DNA of 64,000 nucleotides from Terrabacter sp. Ter38 (GCF_024519435.1 NZ_JALJRZ010000003.1:62001-126000); one strand, 5' to 3'; shown: positions 17,478 to 25,880, counted from the stretch's first letter. Notes: generated by a model not told the origin, from the sequence alone. Numbers and translations: made by a program.

Positions 17478-18329
17478 TCACCACGAGATCGAGATGTTCT
17501 CGCGCCACCAGCGCTCCAGCCCCGTGACGGGCTCGGCCGGCTCGGCCGGCTCGGCCGGCTCGGCCGGCTCGGCCGCGCCGCGGCTCCACAGTCGCAGGTA
17601 CAGGTCGACGGGGTCGCCGGTCAGGACGTGGTCGGCGTCGGCCCCACCGGTACCCCCGGACCCCGGCCGGACCCGGCTGGTCCGGACCGGCCGGCCGGTG
17701 TCGAGGTCGACGAGCCAGGCGACGTCGACGCCGTCGGGGCGCACGAGCATCCGGGTCGGGGCGCCGGGTGAGGCTCCCTCCGCGCGGCGGGTGACGAAGC
17801 CGACGAGCAGCTCGTCGATGCCGTCGAGCGCGATGCCGGGGCGGATCCACGTCTCGTCGGCGCGCGCGGGCCGTCCGAGTCGGGCCCCGAGCGCGTCGAC
17901 GGCGTGGACCGTCGTCTCGTGGCACTGTCGGCGCGTCCAGAAGAGTCGTGGGGCCGGCGCGTCCTTGAGGAACACGATCGCGTCGAGGTCGTCCGGCGCA
18001 TCGACGATCGCCTGCAGCAGCGCCGTCGCCCCGTCGTCGAGCCAGCCGAGCACGTCGGCGGACTCGCGGCCCTCACGCTCGAGCGGTTCCGGTGGCTCGA
18101 TGGGCTCGCCGCGCAGATGGCTCGCGGCCCAGCGGTGGACCATGCCCTGGTGGACGACGAGGTCGAGCACCGTCCAGTCGGGGCACGTCGGGACGGGTGC
18201 GTCGAGCCCGGCGGCCATCGCGTTGGCGCGCAGCACGGTCGCGGCACCCCCGAGGGCCTCGCCGAGGTCGTCGAGGGTGACGCCGAGCGGACCTGGCTCG
18301 GCGAGGGCGGCGTCGTCGATCGTGGGCAT
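17478..18329 (-). CDS. Maleylpyruvate isomerase-family (mycothiol-dependent, DinB-like) protein
   Basis: 283 residues. The N-terminal DinB/MDMPI helical bundle shows the family pattern TCPDWTVLDLVVHQGMVHRW, with metal-ligand His residues in helix 2, and CHETTVHAVDA in helix 4. A C-terminal alpha/beta domain follows with TRMLVRPDG and HVLTGDPVDLYLRLW. The family includes mycothiol-dependent isomerases and detoxification enzymes of actinobacteria; the exact reaction is unknown. Near the C-terminus, five 9-base repeats encode an (Ala-Glu-Pro) run. Start ATG 18329 overlaps the stop of the upstream lipoprotein gene (TGATG). Confidence 0.8.
   Translation of the reverse strand: MPTIDDAALAEPGPLGVTLDDLGEALGGAATVLRANAMAAGLDAPVPTCPDWTVLDLVVHQGMVHRWAASHLRGEPIEPPEPLEREGRESADVLGWLDDGATALLQAIVDAPDDLDAIVFLKDAPAPRLFWTRRQCHETTVHAVDALGARLGRPARADETWIRPGIALDGIDELLVGFVTRRAEGASPGAPTRMLVRPDGVDVAWLVDLDTGRPVRTSRVRPGSGGTGGADADHVLTGDPVDLYLRLWSRGAAEPAEPAEPAEPAEPVTGLERWWRENISISW
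17530..17574. repeat. Five perfect tandem copies of GGCTCGGCC
   Basis: Nine-base unit repeated five times without a mismatch inside the C-terminal coding region of the MDMPI-like gene. Read on the minus strand it encodes Ala-Glu-Pro repeats. A perfect array of this kind is prone to slippage, and copy number probably varies between strains without breaking the frame. Confidence 0.9.
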
Positions 18330-19069
18330 CAGAGCCTCTGCACGTCCCGGGCCAGCAGCGCGAGCGCCGTCGACCCCTTCTCGGTCGCGACCTTCGCGTC
18401 GACGGACGAGTAGGTCAGGCGCACGAGCACGTTGCCCACCTGCACGACGCCGACGTAGTCGTGGCGCGTCTCGTCCGGGGACGTCCGGGTCACGTCGACC
18501 CGGCCGAGCGGCATACCCTCCGCCACGTCGCGGCGCTGGTTGGCGACGGTCGTCGTGATGCCCCTGGCCGGCCGGGGCGCCCGACACGCCTGCGCCGCGG
18601 CGAGCAGCGGCTCGGCCGCCTTCGCGGCTGGCGCGAGGTCGGGGTAGATGATCGCGGCGACGTCGGCGCGGACGCCTCCCGGTGCTTCCCAGGAGCGGGC
18701 GTATGCCGTCGGGCCGACGTCCCGGGCCACGGTGGGACCGCCCGGGCACGACGTGAGGACGGCCTCGGTCACCGCCTCGTCGTCCGTGCGGGTCAGCCCC
18801 GTGAGGTCGTGACCACGGAGGTAGGAGGCGACGGCCGCGGTGCCGTGCACGCGGGGTGGCACGACACTCGACGGGGGCGTGAGCGGCGGGTCGTCGGCGG
18901 CCTGGCTCGTCGAGCCACCGGCAGCGCCTGCCGTTCCGGCCGCGCCGGCCGGGCTGGTGGCGGCGGACGGCGTCTCGGCCGGCTCGCCGCACGCGGCGAG
19001 CACGAGAGGCAGCGCTGCGGCCACGAGGGCGGCCGTCACGGGTCGTCGGGTGGCGGTCGGGCGAGCCAT
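18329..19069 (-). CDS. Putative lipoprotein of unknown function
   Basis: 246 residues with an N-terminal signal (RRPVTAALVAAALPLVLAAC) and lipobox LAAC, Cys about 27, then an Ala/Gly/Ser-rich linker. The C-terminal 170 residues form an alpha/beta domain with two Cys (around LTSCPGGP and AQACRAP) that could make a disulfide. The strands GVVQVGNVLVRLTY and the final ALLARDVQRL recall the extracellular PknH-like/sensor domains of actinobacterial lipoproteins, but I cannot name the family with confidence. Its stop overlaps the start of the MDMPI-like gene, so the pair is an operon. It is divergent from the proline dehydrogenase gene. Confidence 0.7.
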   Translation of the reverse strand: MARPTATRRPVTAALVAAALPLVLAACGEPAETPSAATSPAGAAGTAGAAGGSTSQAADDPPLTPPSSVVPPRVHGTAAVASYLRGHDLTGLTRTDDEAVTEAVLTSCPGGPTVARDVGPTAYARSWEAPGGVRADVAAIIYPDLAPAAKAAEPLLAAAQACRAPRPARGITTTVANQRRDVAEGMPLGRVDVTRTSPDETRHDYVGVVQVGNVLVRLTYSSVDAKVATEKGSTALALLARDVQRL

Positions 19070-19256
19070 GGCAGCGAGTCTGCCCCATGGCCCCGACGAG
19101 GACCCTGAGGGGCGGGGCTGGCGGCGCGCGAGCCGGAGCAGCGGAGGGGACCGGCAGGCGCGGGATGTCGGCGGCGGTAGATTTGCCCGGCGGGACGGTC
19201 ACCACCGTCCGCCGCCGTGACCCGAGCGACATCCCGAGCACCACCCGGAGGCCCCC

Positions 19257-20207
19257 GTGGACGCCAGCGACCTGCTGCGCAACTCGCTCCTGCAGCTGTC
19301 CAAGCAGGAGAAGATCCGAGACGTCATCGAGAAGGCGCCCGTGTCGCGCTCGGTCGTCAAGCGCTTCGTGCCCGGTGCCGAGCGCGCCGACGTCGTCGGG
19401 GCCGCCTCCGAGATCGCGGCGTCCGGCCGACTCTCGACGATCGACTACCTCGGCGAGGACACGATCGACCTCGCCCAGGCCCGGCACACGCGCGACGCCT
19501 ACCTCGCGCTGCTGACCGCGCTGCGCGACCAGGGGCTCACCGAGGGTGGCTCCGTCGAGGTCTCGCTCAAGCTGAGCGCGCTCGGGCAGGCCCTGCCGGG
19601 CGACGGCAACGCCATCGCGCTCGACCACGCTCGTGAGATCTGCGAGCTGGCCCGGCAGGCCGGCACGACGGTGACCCTCGACATGGAGGACCACACGACG
19701 ACCGACCTGACCCTCGACGCCCTGCGCGACCTGCGGGCCGACTTCCCGACCGTCGGTGCCGTGGTGCAGGCCTACCTCTACCGCACCGAGGCCGACTGCC
19801 GGGACCTCGCGCACGCCGGGTCCCGCGTCCGTCTCTGCAAGGGCGCCTACAAGGAGCCCGAGTCGGTCGCCTTCCAGTCCGGGGCCGACGTCGACAAGTC
19901 ATACGTCCGGTGCCTCAAGATCCTCATGCAGGGCGAGGGCTACCCGATGGTGGCCTCCCACGACCCGAGGCTCATCGAGATCGCCGGGGCGCTCGCGGGC
20001 CAGGCCGGTCGCGACCCGAGGTCGTTCGAGTACCAGATGCTCTACGGCATCCGGCCCGAGGAGCAGAAGCGCATCTCCGACCGCGGCGACCAGATGCGCG
20101 TCTACATCCCGTACGGCCAGGAGTGGTACGGCTACCTCATGCGCCGGATGGCCGAGAAGCCCGCCAACGTCATGTTCTTCCTGCGCGGCGTCGCCAGCAA
20201 GAACTGA
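19257..20207 (+). CDS. Proline dehydrogenase (monofunctional)
   Basis: 316-residue FAD enzyme oxidising L-proline to 1-pyrroline-5-carboxylate, with electrons passing to the quinone pool. The barrel shows SVEVSLKLSALG, TTVTLDMEDHTTTDLTLD, VGAVVQAYLYRTEAD, VRLCKGAYKEPESVAF and, at the C-terminus, VYIPYGQEWYGYLMRRM-EKPANV with the Tyr and paired Arg that bind the substrate carboxylate. Start GTG 19257 has GGAGG seven bases upstream. proC follows 13 bases after its stop, so enzymes of proline breakdown and proline synthesis appear co-transcribed. No pyrroline-5-carboxylate dehydrogenase gene is nearby. Confidence 0.92.
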   Translation: MDASDLLRNSLLQLSKQEKIRDVIEKAPVSRSVVKRFVPGAERADVVGAASEIAASGRLSTIDYLGEDTIDLAQARHTRDAYLALLTALRDQGLTEGGSVEVSLKLSALGQALPGDGNAIALDHAREICELARQAGTTVTLDMEDHTTTDLTLDALRDLRADFPTVGAVVQAYLYRTEADCRDLAHAGSRVRLCKGAYKEPESVAFQSGADVDKSYVRCLKILMQGEGYPMVASHDPRLIEIAGALAGQAGRDPRSFEYQMLYGIRPEEQKRISDRGDQMRVYIPYGQEWYGYLMRRMAEKPANVMFFLRGVASKN

Positions 20208-20220
20208 GCGGAGACCCACG

Positions 20221-21027
20221 ATGACGACGACGGCCATCTTCGGCGCGGGGGTCATGGGCGAGACCCTCGTCTCCGGCCTCATCCGCTCGGGCCGCACGCC
20301 CAGCGACCTCGTCGTCACCGGACGCACACCCGAGAAGGTCAACGCGCTCGCCGAGCGACACGGGGTGCGCGTGCTGGCCAACCCTGAGGCGGCGGACGTC
20401 GCCGACACGCTCGTGCTCTGCGTCAAGCCGCAGGACATGGCGGCGCTGCTCGACGAGATCCACGACCACGTCGCCCCCGGCAACGCCGTCATCTCGCTCG
20501 CGGCCGGCATCACGACGGAGTTCCTCGAGTCGCGACTGCCCGAGGGCACGTCGGTCATCCGCGTCATGCCCAACACTCCGGCACTCGTCGACCAGGGCAT
20601 GGCCGGCATCTCGCCCGGCAGCCACTGCACCGACGACCACCTCGCCGAGGCGGAGGCACTGCTCAGCTCGTGCGGCCGGGTCGTCCGGCTCGCCGAGAAG
20701 CACCTCGACGCCGTCACGGCGATCTCCGGCAGCGGGCCCGCCTACATCTTCTACGTCGTCGAGGCCATGATCGAGGCCGGCGTCGTGCTCGGTCTGCCGC
20801 GCGCCACGGCCACCGAGCTCGTCGTCCAGACGCTCTACGGGGCGGCGACGATGCTCAAGGAGACCCGCGAGCACCCGACGGTCCTGCGCGAGCAGGTCAG
20901 CTCGCCGGGTGGCACGACGGTGGCGGCGCTGCGCCAGCTCGACGACCACAAGGTTCGGGCCGCCTTCGTCACGGCCATCGAGGCTGCGGCGGCGCGCTCG
21001 AAACAGCTGGCGTCCGGGCAGGTCTGA
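20221..21027 (+). CDS. proC: ProC, pyrroline-5-carboxylate reductase
   Basis: 268 residues, last step of proline synthesis. The N-terminal Rossmann motif is IFGAGVMGETL; VIRVMPNTPALVDQG is the P5CR family loop; the C-terminal dimerisation domain carries the signature ISGSGPAYIF and ends with VSSPGGTTVAALRQLD. ATG 20221 has GGAGA seven bases upstream. In M. tuberculosis proC (Rv0500) immediately precedes the HTH, bS22-like and SDR genes; here those three genes lie 5 kb further on, separated by an insertion of acetyltransferase, RCK, AcuC and AspRS genes. Confidence 0.95.
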   Translation: MTTTAIFGAGVMGETLVSGLIRSGRTPSDLVVTGRTPEKVNALAERHGVRVLANPEAADVADTLVLCVKPQDMAALLDEIHDHVAPGNAVISLAAGITTEFLESRLPEGTSVIRVMPNTPALVDQGMAGISPGSHCTDDHLAEAEALLSSCGRVVRLAEKHLDAVTAISGSGPAYIFYVVEAMIEAGVVLGLPRATATELVVQTLYGAATMLKETREHPTVLREQVSSPGGTTVAALRQLDDHKVRAAFVTAIEAAAARSKQLASGQV

Positions 21028-21042
21028 GGGCATCGTGGGGTG

Positions 21043-21555
21043 ATGGCCGAGCCTCGCACCCACGACCAGCGTCTCCACCTGCACCCCGTCTCGCCGGAGG
21101 ACTGGGAGTCGCACCGCGACGTCCGGCTCGCGATGCTGCAGGAGGCGCCCGACGCCTTCTGGTTCACCTACGCCGACGAGGCCGCCTACGACGAGGCCGA
21201 CTGGCGCGAGCGGATCGAGGGCGCCTGGCTCGTGCAGGCCCGCGACGCCTCGGGCGTGCTCGGCAGCGCGGGGCTCGGTTCCCACTGGGAGCCCGAACGG
21301 GCCACGACCGCAACGCTGTTCGGCATGTACGTCGCCCCGGAGGCCCGCGGTCGCGGTGTGGGCGAGGCCCTGGTCCGAGCCGTCCTCGAGCAGGCGAGGC
21401 GCCTCGGCAAGACCGAGGTCGTGCTCGAGGTGACGAGCTCCAACCCGGTCGCCGAGGGGCTGTACGCGCGGTGCGGCTTCGTGCGCACCGGCGCGGTCCA
21501 CGACCACCCGCGCCGACCGGACCTGCGCGAGATCGAGATGGTCCACCGCTTCTGA
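21043..21555 (+). CDS. GNAT N-acetyltransferase, copy 1
   Basis: 170 residues. The acetyl-CoA-binding motif A is FGMYVAPEARGRGVGEALV (R-x2-G-x-G/A), followed by VVLEVTSSNPVAEGLYARCGF, the typical motif B. It ends with the EIEMVHRF strand. The N-terminus (LHPVSPEDWESHRDVRLAML, then DEAAYDEADWRER) is clearly homologous to the next gene, so the two arose by tandem duplication. Substrate unknown. Start: ATG 21043, with GTG 21040 an alternative. It lies 15 bases after proC. Confidence 0.85.
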   Translation: MAEPRTHDQRLHLHPVSPEDWESHRDVRLAMLQEAPDAFWFTYADEAAYDEADWRERIEGAWLVQARDASGVLGSAGLGSHWEPERATTATLFGMYVAPEARGRGVGEALVRAVLEQARRLGKTEVVLEVTSSNPVAEGLYARCGFVRTGAVHDHPRRPDLREIEMVHRF

Positions 21556-21646
21556 GTCACGCTGTCGGCCAGTCGGTCCCGAGGCGCACCGAACGTTCAC
21601 CGACCCGCGGGTGCGGTCCGGCGGGCTGTCGTGCGAAGGTGGACCC

Positions 21647-22174
21647 ATGAGCGACATCACCGTGCGTCCCCTCGGCGAGGACGACTGGGAGGACTACCGT
21701 TCCGTCCGCCTCGCCGCACTGCGTGAATCGCCCGAGGCATTCGTGGCTTCGGTCGACGAGGAAGAGTCCTACGACGAGGACTTCTGGCGTCAACGCATGC
21801 AGCGCTCCGCACGGCTCGTGGCCGAGCGCGACGGGCGCGCTGTCGGCGTGGTCAGCGTGGGCACCGCCACCGAGAGCGACGGCACGGCCGGCGAGCTCTT
21901 CGGTCTGTGGGTGCGTCCCGAGGCCCGCGGCTCCGGCGTCGCCACCCACCTCGTCAAGGACGGTGCCTCGCTCGCCGCCGAGCGCGGCCACTCCCACCTC
22001 GTCTACTGGGTCGGCACCGAGAACGGCCGCGCCGTCGCCTTCGCGAGCGGCATGGGGTTCCGCCCCACCGACTACCGCAGGCCGATGGGTGTCGTCAGCG
22101 AGGAGGACGGCGAGGAGGAGATCGCCATGGTCCTGCCGCTCGGCGCCGACAACGGACCGGCGCTGCGCCTCTGA
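21647..22174 (+). CDS. GNAT N-acetyltransferase, copy 2
   Basis: 175 residues. Motif A reads FGLWVRPEARGSGVATHLV, followed by VYWVGTENGRAVAFASGMGF. The N-terminus VRPLGEDDWEDYRSVRLAAL and the segment DEEESYDEDFWRQRM align with the preceding acetyltransferase, marking a paralogous pair. ATG 21647 is preceded by AAGGTGG. A clean hairpin terminator follows the stop. Substrate unknown; tandem GNATs of this type are often assigned to small-molecule or protein N-terminal acetylation, but that is only family knowledge. Confidence 0.85.
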   Translation: MSDITVRPLGEDDWEDYRSVRLAALRESPEAFVASVDEEESYDEDFWRQRMQRSARLVAERDGRAVGVVSVGTATESDGTAGELFGLWVRPEARGSGVATHLVKDGASLAAERGHSHLVYWVGTENGRAVAFASGMGFRPTDYRRPMGVVSEEDGEEEIAMVLPLGADNGPALRL

Positions 22175-22206
22175 ACCGGCGGCGCGCGTCGGCCGCCCTG
22201 CGTTTC

Positions 22207-22242
22207 ACGAACCCACCCCCCCGCTCGGGACGGTGGGTTCGT
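22207..22242. terminator. Bidirectional hairpin terminator
   Basis: Perfect 11-base arms ACGAACCCACC (22207-22217) and GGTGGGTTCGT (22232-22242) with a 14-base C-rich loop, between the convergent GNAT and RCK genes. Confidence 0.8.
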
Positions 22243-22264
22243 CTGTGCCGGAAGCAAGCCCGGC

Positions 22265-22933
22265 TCAGGGCCGGGCAGCGAAACGCTCGATGAGCTCGAC
22301 GGGCCCGCTGACGATGAGCATGTGGTGCGCCGAGATCTTCGTCTGCGGGACGGCATACGTGAAGTCCTCGCCGGGCGCCTTGACGCCGACGACCGTGACG
22401 CCGTACTTGCGGCGGATCTGGCTCTGCTCCAGCGTGAAACCGATCGTCTCGGCCGGCGGCTTCAGCTTGACGATGGCGAAACCGTCGTCGAACTCGATGT
22501 AGTCGAGCATCTTGCCGTTGACGAGGTGGGCCACGCGGCGACCGGAGTCGGCCTCGGGCGAGATGACGTGGTGCACCCCGATGCGGTCGAGGATGCGCTT
22601 GTGCTCGGGTGAGAGGGCCTTCGCCCAGATCGAGGGGACGCCCGCGTCGACGAGGTTGGCCGCCGCGAGGACCGAGGACTCGACCGACGAGCCGATGCCG
22701 ACGATCGCGATCCGCGGCTCCGCGTGGCGGATCATGTCGAGCGCCGTCGACTGCGCCATGTCGGCGTGCACGACCTTGGACACCTTGTTGACGTAGCTCT
22801 CGGCGATGGCGTTGTCGCGCTCGACGGCGATGACCCGGTGGCCGAGCTTGGTGAGCTCGAGAGCGACGGCCGAGCCGAAGCGTCCCAGCCCGATGACGAT
22901 CACGTCGTCGTCGAAGAGCCGGTTGCGGCCCAT
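22265..22933 (-). CDS. RCK-domain potassium channel/transporter regulator (TrkA/KtrA type)
   Basis: 222-residue cytosolic protein with an RCK_N Rossmann domain (VIVIGLGRFGSAVALEL, the Asp/Glu at the end of strand 2 as VIAVERD, then PRIAIVGIGSSVESSV) and an RCK_C domain (YGVTVVGVKAPGE to HHMLIVSGPVELIERF). Such proteins gate Ktr/Trk K+ uptake in response to NAD(H)/ADP/ATP; in Firmicutes the RCK_C domain binds c-di-AMP. The membrane partner (KtrB/TrkH) is not adjacent: upstream lies the divergent acuC-like gene. ATG 22933 has GGAGG nine bases upstream. Confidence 0.85.
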   Translation of the reverse strand: MGRNRLFDDDVIVIGLGRFGSAVALELTKLGHRVIAVERDNAIAESYVNKVSKVVHADMAQSTALDMIRHAEPRIAIVGIGSSVESSVLAAANLVDAGVPSIWAKALSPEHKRILDRIGVHHVISPEADSGRRVAHLVNGKMLDYIEFDDGFAIVKLKPPAETIGFTLEQSQIRRKYGVTVVGVKAPGEDFTYAVPQTKISAHHMLIVSGPVELIERFAARP

Positions 22934-22983
22934 GGGTGTTACCTCCGTCGTCCGTGGCGCGTTTCCGCGATAGCGTCTCAATC

Positions 22984-24180
22984 ATGCCAACTCAGGCCCG
23001 GGTCGTCTGGGACTCCTCGTTCACGAGGTACGACTTCGGCCCCACGCACCCCATGGCGCCCGCTCGCCTGGACCTCACGGCCCGGCTCTGCGACGCCCTC
23101 GGGGTCTTCGACGTCGACGGCGTCGAGGTGGTCGGCGCCGGGGTGGCCACCGACGAGCTGCTCGCCACCGTCCACGACGACGACTACGTCGCCGCGGTCA
23201 AGGCCGCCTCGACCGATCCCTCCGCCGCCGACGACGCGTACGGCCTCGGCACCGAGGACGACCCGGCCTTCGTCGACATGCACGATGCCAGCGCCCGGGT
23301 CGTGTCGGGCACGGTCGACAGCTGCCGCGCCGTCTGGGAGCGCGAGGCCGAGCACGCGGTGAACTTCACGGGCGGCCTGCACCACGCGATGCGGGGCAAG
23401 GCGAGCGGCTTCTGCGTCTACAACGACATCGCCGTCGGCATCCAGTGGCTTCTCGACCACGGGGCCGAGCGCGTCGCCTACGTCGACGTCGACGTGCACC
23501 ACGGCGACGGGGTCGAGCGGATCTTCTGGGACGACCCCAGGGTGCTGACGATCTCGGTCCACGAGACCGGCCGGGCCCTCTTCCCGGGCACCGGGTGGCC
23601 GGGCGACGTCGGTGGCCCCGACGCCGAGGGCACCGCCGTCAACGTCGCGCTGCCCCCCGGCCTCAGCGACGCCGGCTGGCTGCGCGCTTTGCACGCCGTC
23701 GCCATGCCACTCATCCGCGCCTTCAAACCCGACGTGCTCGTGACGCAGCACGGCTGCGACACCCACGCGGAGGACCCCCTCGCGCACTTTGCCGTCACCG
23801 TCGACGCCCAGCGGGCGGCGGCCGACGCGCTCCACCGGCTCTCGCACGAGGTGTGCGAGGGCCGCTGGGTGGCCCTCGGCGGTGGCGGCTACGAGGTCAT
23901 CGGTGTCGTGCCCCGCACGTGGACGCACCTGACCGCCATCGCCGCCCACGCCCCCATCCCGACGAGCACCCCGGTCCCCGAGGACTGGCGTGCCCACGTC
24001 GAGCAGATCTTCGGGCGTCCTGGTCCGCTGCGGATGGGCGACCTGACGGCCGAGGACGGACCGCTCTGGTGGCGCTCGTGGGAGATGGGCTACGACCCTG
24101 CGAGCGAGGTCGACCGCGCCGTCATGGCGACGCGCACGGCCGTCTTCCCGCTGCATGGGCTCGACGTCCACTTCGACTGA
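22984..24180 (+). CDS. acuC: AcuC-like histone-deacetylase-family protein
   Basis: 398 residues of the class I HDAC/AcuC fold, a zinc amidohydrolase that removes acetyl from protein lysines (AcuC acts on acetyl-CoA synthetase in Bacillus). Visible are FTGGLHHAMRGKASGFCVYND with the paired active-site His, VAYVDVDVHHGDGVERIFW holding the zinc ligands Asp and His, ISVHETGRALFPGTG, and LVTQHGCDTHAEDPLAH with the later Asp ligand region. The start ATG 22984 was chosen because the conserved sequence begins at VVWDSSFTRYDFG. It may counterbalance the acetyltransferases encoded just upstream, but that link is inference. Confidence 0.88.
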   Translation: MPTQARVVWDSSFTRYDFGPTHPMAPARLDLTARLCDALGVFDVDGVEVVGAGVATDELLATVHDDDYVAAVKAASTDPSAADDAYGLGTEDDPAFVDMHDASARVVSGTVDSCRAVWEREAEHAVNFTGGLHHAMRGKASGFCVYNDIAVGIQWLLDHGAERVAYVDVDVHHGDGVERIFWDDPRVLTISVHETGRALFPGTGWPGDVGGPDAEGTAVNVALPPGLSDAGWLRALHAVAMPLIRAFKPDVLVTQHGCDTHAEDPLAHFAVTVDAQRAAADALHRLSHEVCEGRWVALGGGGYEVIGVVPRTWTHLTAIAAHAPIPTSTPVPEDWRAHVEQIFGRPGPLRMGDLTAEDGPLWWRSWEMGYDPASEVDRAVMATRTAVFPLHGLDVHFD

Positions 24181-24214
24181 ATCGTCTGCGCCTCGCTTCG
24201 CTGCGGCGCGTGCC

Positions 24215-24235
24215 GCGACGCCCTTCAGGCGTCGC
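24215..24235 (+). terminator. Hairpin after acuC
   Basis: GCGACGCC (24215-24222), 5-base loop, GGCGTCGC (24228-24235), followed by CTTCC. It lies 35 bases beyond the acuC stop. Confidence 0.6.
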
Positions 24236-24318
24236 CTTCCTCCGCTCCGCTCGCTCGTTCCTGGCTCGCTTCGCTGCGTCCAGGCGACGCCGGCGCCGCG
24301 GCGCACCCGACAATCGGG

Positions 24319-24348
24319 TTGGTGGGCAGCGGTCTGAGCGCCTAACCT
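24319..24348 (+). promoter_or_regulatory. Candidate housekeeping promoter for aspS
   Basis: TTGGTG (24319-24324), an 18-base spacer and TAACCT (24343-24348) fit the -35/-10 pattern of the principal actinobacterial sigma factor. The -10 is framed by GCGCC and TTGGCGC. It lies about 150 bases upstream of the aspS start. Confidence 0.5.
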
Positions 24349-24494
24349 TGGCGCACGGCGACGACGGGCCTGACGATCCTGAGCCGAGCACGACCAGAGG
24401 CCGTCCGCGATCCGCGGCGGCGAAGGTGTGGTGGCACAGCGACATTCCCCATCGCCCACACCTCCGGGGCACCAACCCTCTGGAGGTGAACGGC

Positions 24495-25811
24495 ATGCAA
24501 CCGACCCAACCCACGACCCTTGCTCCGCGCGTGCTCGCGCGGGACCTCGCGTCCGTCGAACCCGGCGAGCGGGTCACCCTCGCCGGCTGGATCCACCGGC
24601 GCCGCGTCCTCGCGAGCGTCACGTTCCTCGTGCTGCGCGACCGTTCGGGCCTGGCCCAGGTCGTCGTCAAGGACCGCGAGACCGTCGACCAGCTCTCGGG
24701 TCTGCCCGAGGAGACCGTCGTCGAGGTGACCGGCACCGTCTCGGCCAACGAGTCGGCCCCGGGCGGCGCCGAGGTCGTCGAACCCGCGATCACCGCGCTC
24801 ACCGAGCCGGCCGTCGCGCCGCCGACCGAGCTGTGGCGCCCGAGCTTCGGCGCCGGGCTTCCCACCCACCTCGACCACGCGGCGGTGACCCTGCGCCACC
24901 CGCGCCACCGGGCTGCCTGGCAGCTCGCGAGCGCGTCGATGCGCGGCTACCGGGCGGCGCTCGGGAGTCTCGAGTTCACCGAGATCGCCACCCCGAAGCT
25001 CGTCGGCACGGCCACCGAGTCGGGTGCCAACGTCTTCACCGTCGACTACTTCGGACGCACGGCCTACCTCGCGCAGAGCCCGCAGCTCTACAAGCAGATG
25101 CTCGTCGGGGTCTTCGAGCGGGTCTTCGAGGTCGGTCCGGTCTTCCGGGCCGAACCGCACGACACCGTGCGCCACCTCGCGCAGTACACCTCGCTCGACG
25201 CCGAGCTCGGCTTCATCCGTGACCACCACGACGTGCTGGCCGTCCTGCGCGAGGCGGTCGCCGGCATGGTCGAGGGCATCCGGGAGCATGCCGCCGACGC
25301 CGCTGCGCTCCTGGGCGTCGAGCTGCCGCAGGTGCCGGAGCAGTTCCCCGTCATCCACTTCAGCGACGCCCTCGCGAAGGTCGGCGCAGACGCGGACGAG
25401 CCCGACCTCAGCCCCGCGCACGAACGCGCCCTCAGCGAGTGGGCGAAGACGGCATACGGCTCGGACTTCCTTGCGGTGGAGGGCTACCCGATGGGCAAGC
25501 GGCCGTTCTACACGCACCCGCAGCCGGGTGACGAGCGCTGGAGCAACAGCTTCGACCTGCTCTTCCGCGGGCTCGAGCTGACGACCGGAGGGCAGCGCCT
25601 GCACCGACCCTCGGACTACGCCGCGGCGATGGCGCGCACGGGGACCGACTCGACGGTCCTCGTCGGCTACCTCGACGCCTTCGCCCACGGCATGCCTCCG
25701 CATGGCGGGTTCGCCATCGGTCTGGAAAGGTGGGTCGGGCGGCTGACGGGTGCCGAGAACATCCGCGAGGTGACCCTCTTCCCGCGTGACCTGCACCGCC
25801 TGGAGCCATGA
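24495..25811 (+). CDS. Archaeal-type aspartyl-tRNA synthetase (AspRS2, possibly non-discriminating)
   Basis: 438-residue class II synthetase. The N-terminal OB-fold (RVTLAGWIHRRRVLASVTFLV) precedes the catalytic domain with motif 2, FEVGPVFRAEPHDTVRHLAQ, the flipping-loop-side YTSLDAELGF, and motif 3, FAIGLERWVGRLTGAENIRE, ending VTLFPRD. The short length, lack of the bacterial GAD insertion domain and the C-terminus at FPRD-x-HRLEP identify the archaeal/eukaryotic-type enzyme, annotated elsewhere as aspartate-tRNA(Asn) ligase. Such enzymes often charge tRNA-Asn for GatCAB amidation. Start ATG 24495 has GGAGG nine bases upstream. A bacterial-type aspS presumably exists elsewhere in the genome, but this window cannot show it. 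Confidence 0.9.
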   Translation: MQPTQPTTLAPRVLARDLASVEPGERVTLAGWIHRRRVLASVTFLVLRDRSGLAQVVVKDRETVDQLSGLPEETVVEVTGTVSANESAPGGAEVVEPAITALTEPAVAPPTELWRPSFGAGLPTHLDHAAVTLRHPRHRAAWQLASASMRGYRAALGSLEFTEIATPKLVGTATESGANVFTVDYFGRTAYLAQSPQLYKQMLVGVFERVFEVGPVFRAEPHDTVRHLAQYTSLDAELGFIRDHHDVLAVLREAVAGMVEGIREHAADAAALLGVELPQVPEQFPVIHFSDALAKVGADADEPDLSPAHERALSEWAKTAYGSDFLAVEGYPMGKRPFYTHPQPGDERWSNSFDLLFRGLELTTGGQRLHRPSDYAAAMARTGTDSTVLVGYLDAFAHGMPPHGGFAIGLERWVGRLTGAENIREVTLFPRDLHRLEP

Positions 25812-25880
25812 CGAGCCGGGAGATCCATCGCGATCCCACCGGCGTGTCGAGTTGCGCGTGATCGATTAGTTCTCCGGTTC

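Larger units (their letters stand above)
24181..24494. other. Non-coding region between acuC and aspS
   Basis: 314 bases with no convincing gene. It contains a terminator-like hairpin right after acuC (24215-24235), a G+C-rich stretch with two copies of CTCGCTTCGCTGCG (24192-24205 and 24262-24275) and the palindrome GCGCCGCGGCGC near 24293, a promoter (24319-24348) and a leader of about 140 bases before aspS. I see no T-box or other riboswitch in the leader. Confidence 0.6.

Noticed and set aside
17530-17574. Possible CRISPR array
   Set aside because: Perfect 9-base units without spacers inside a coding region; a simple tandem repeat. The same applies to 47226-47288 and 58744-58872.
22978-24459. 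493-codon minus-strand open frame opposite acuC
   Set aside because: Antisense to a clear AcuC homologue; no recognisable product.
24349-24494. T-box or other riboswitch in the aspS leader
   Set aside because: No T-box consensus, specifier stem or antiterminator could be recognised.
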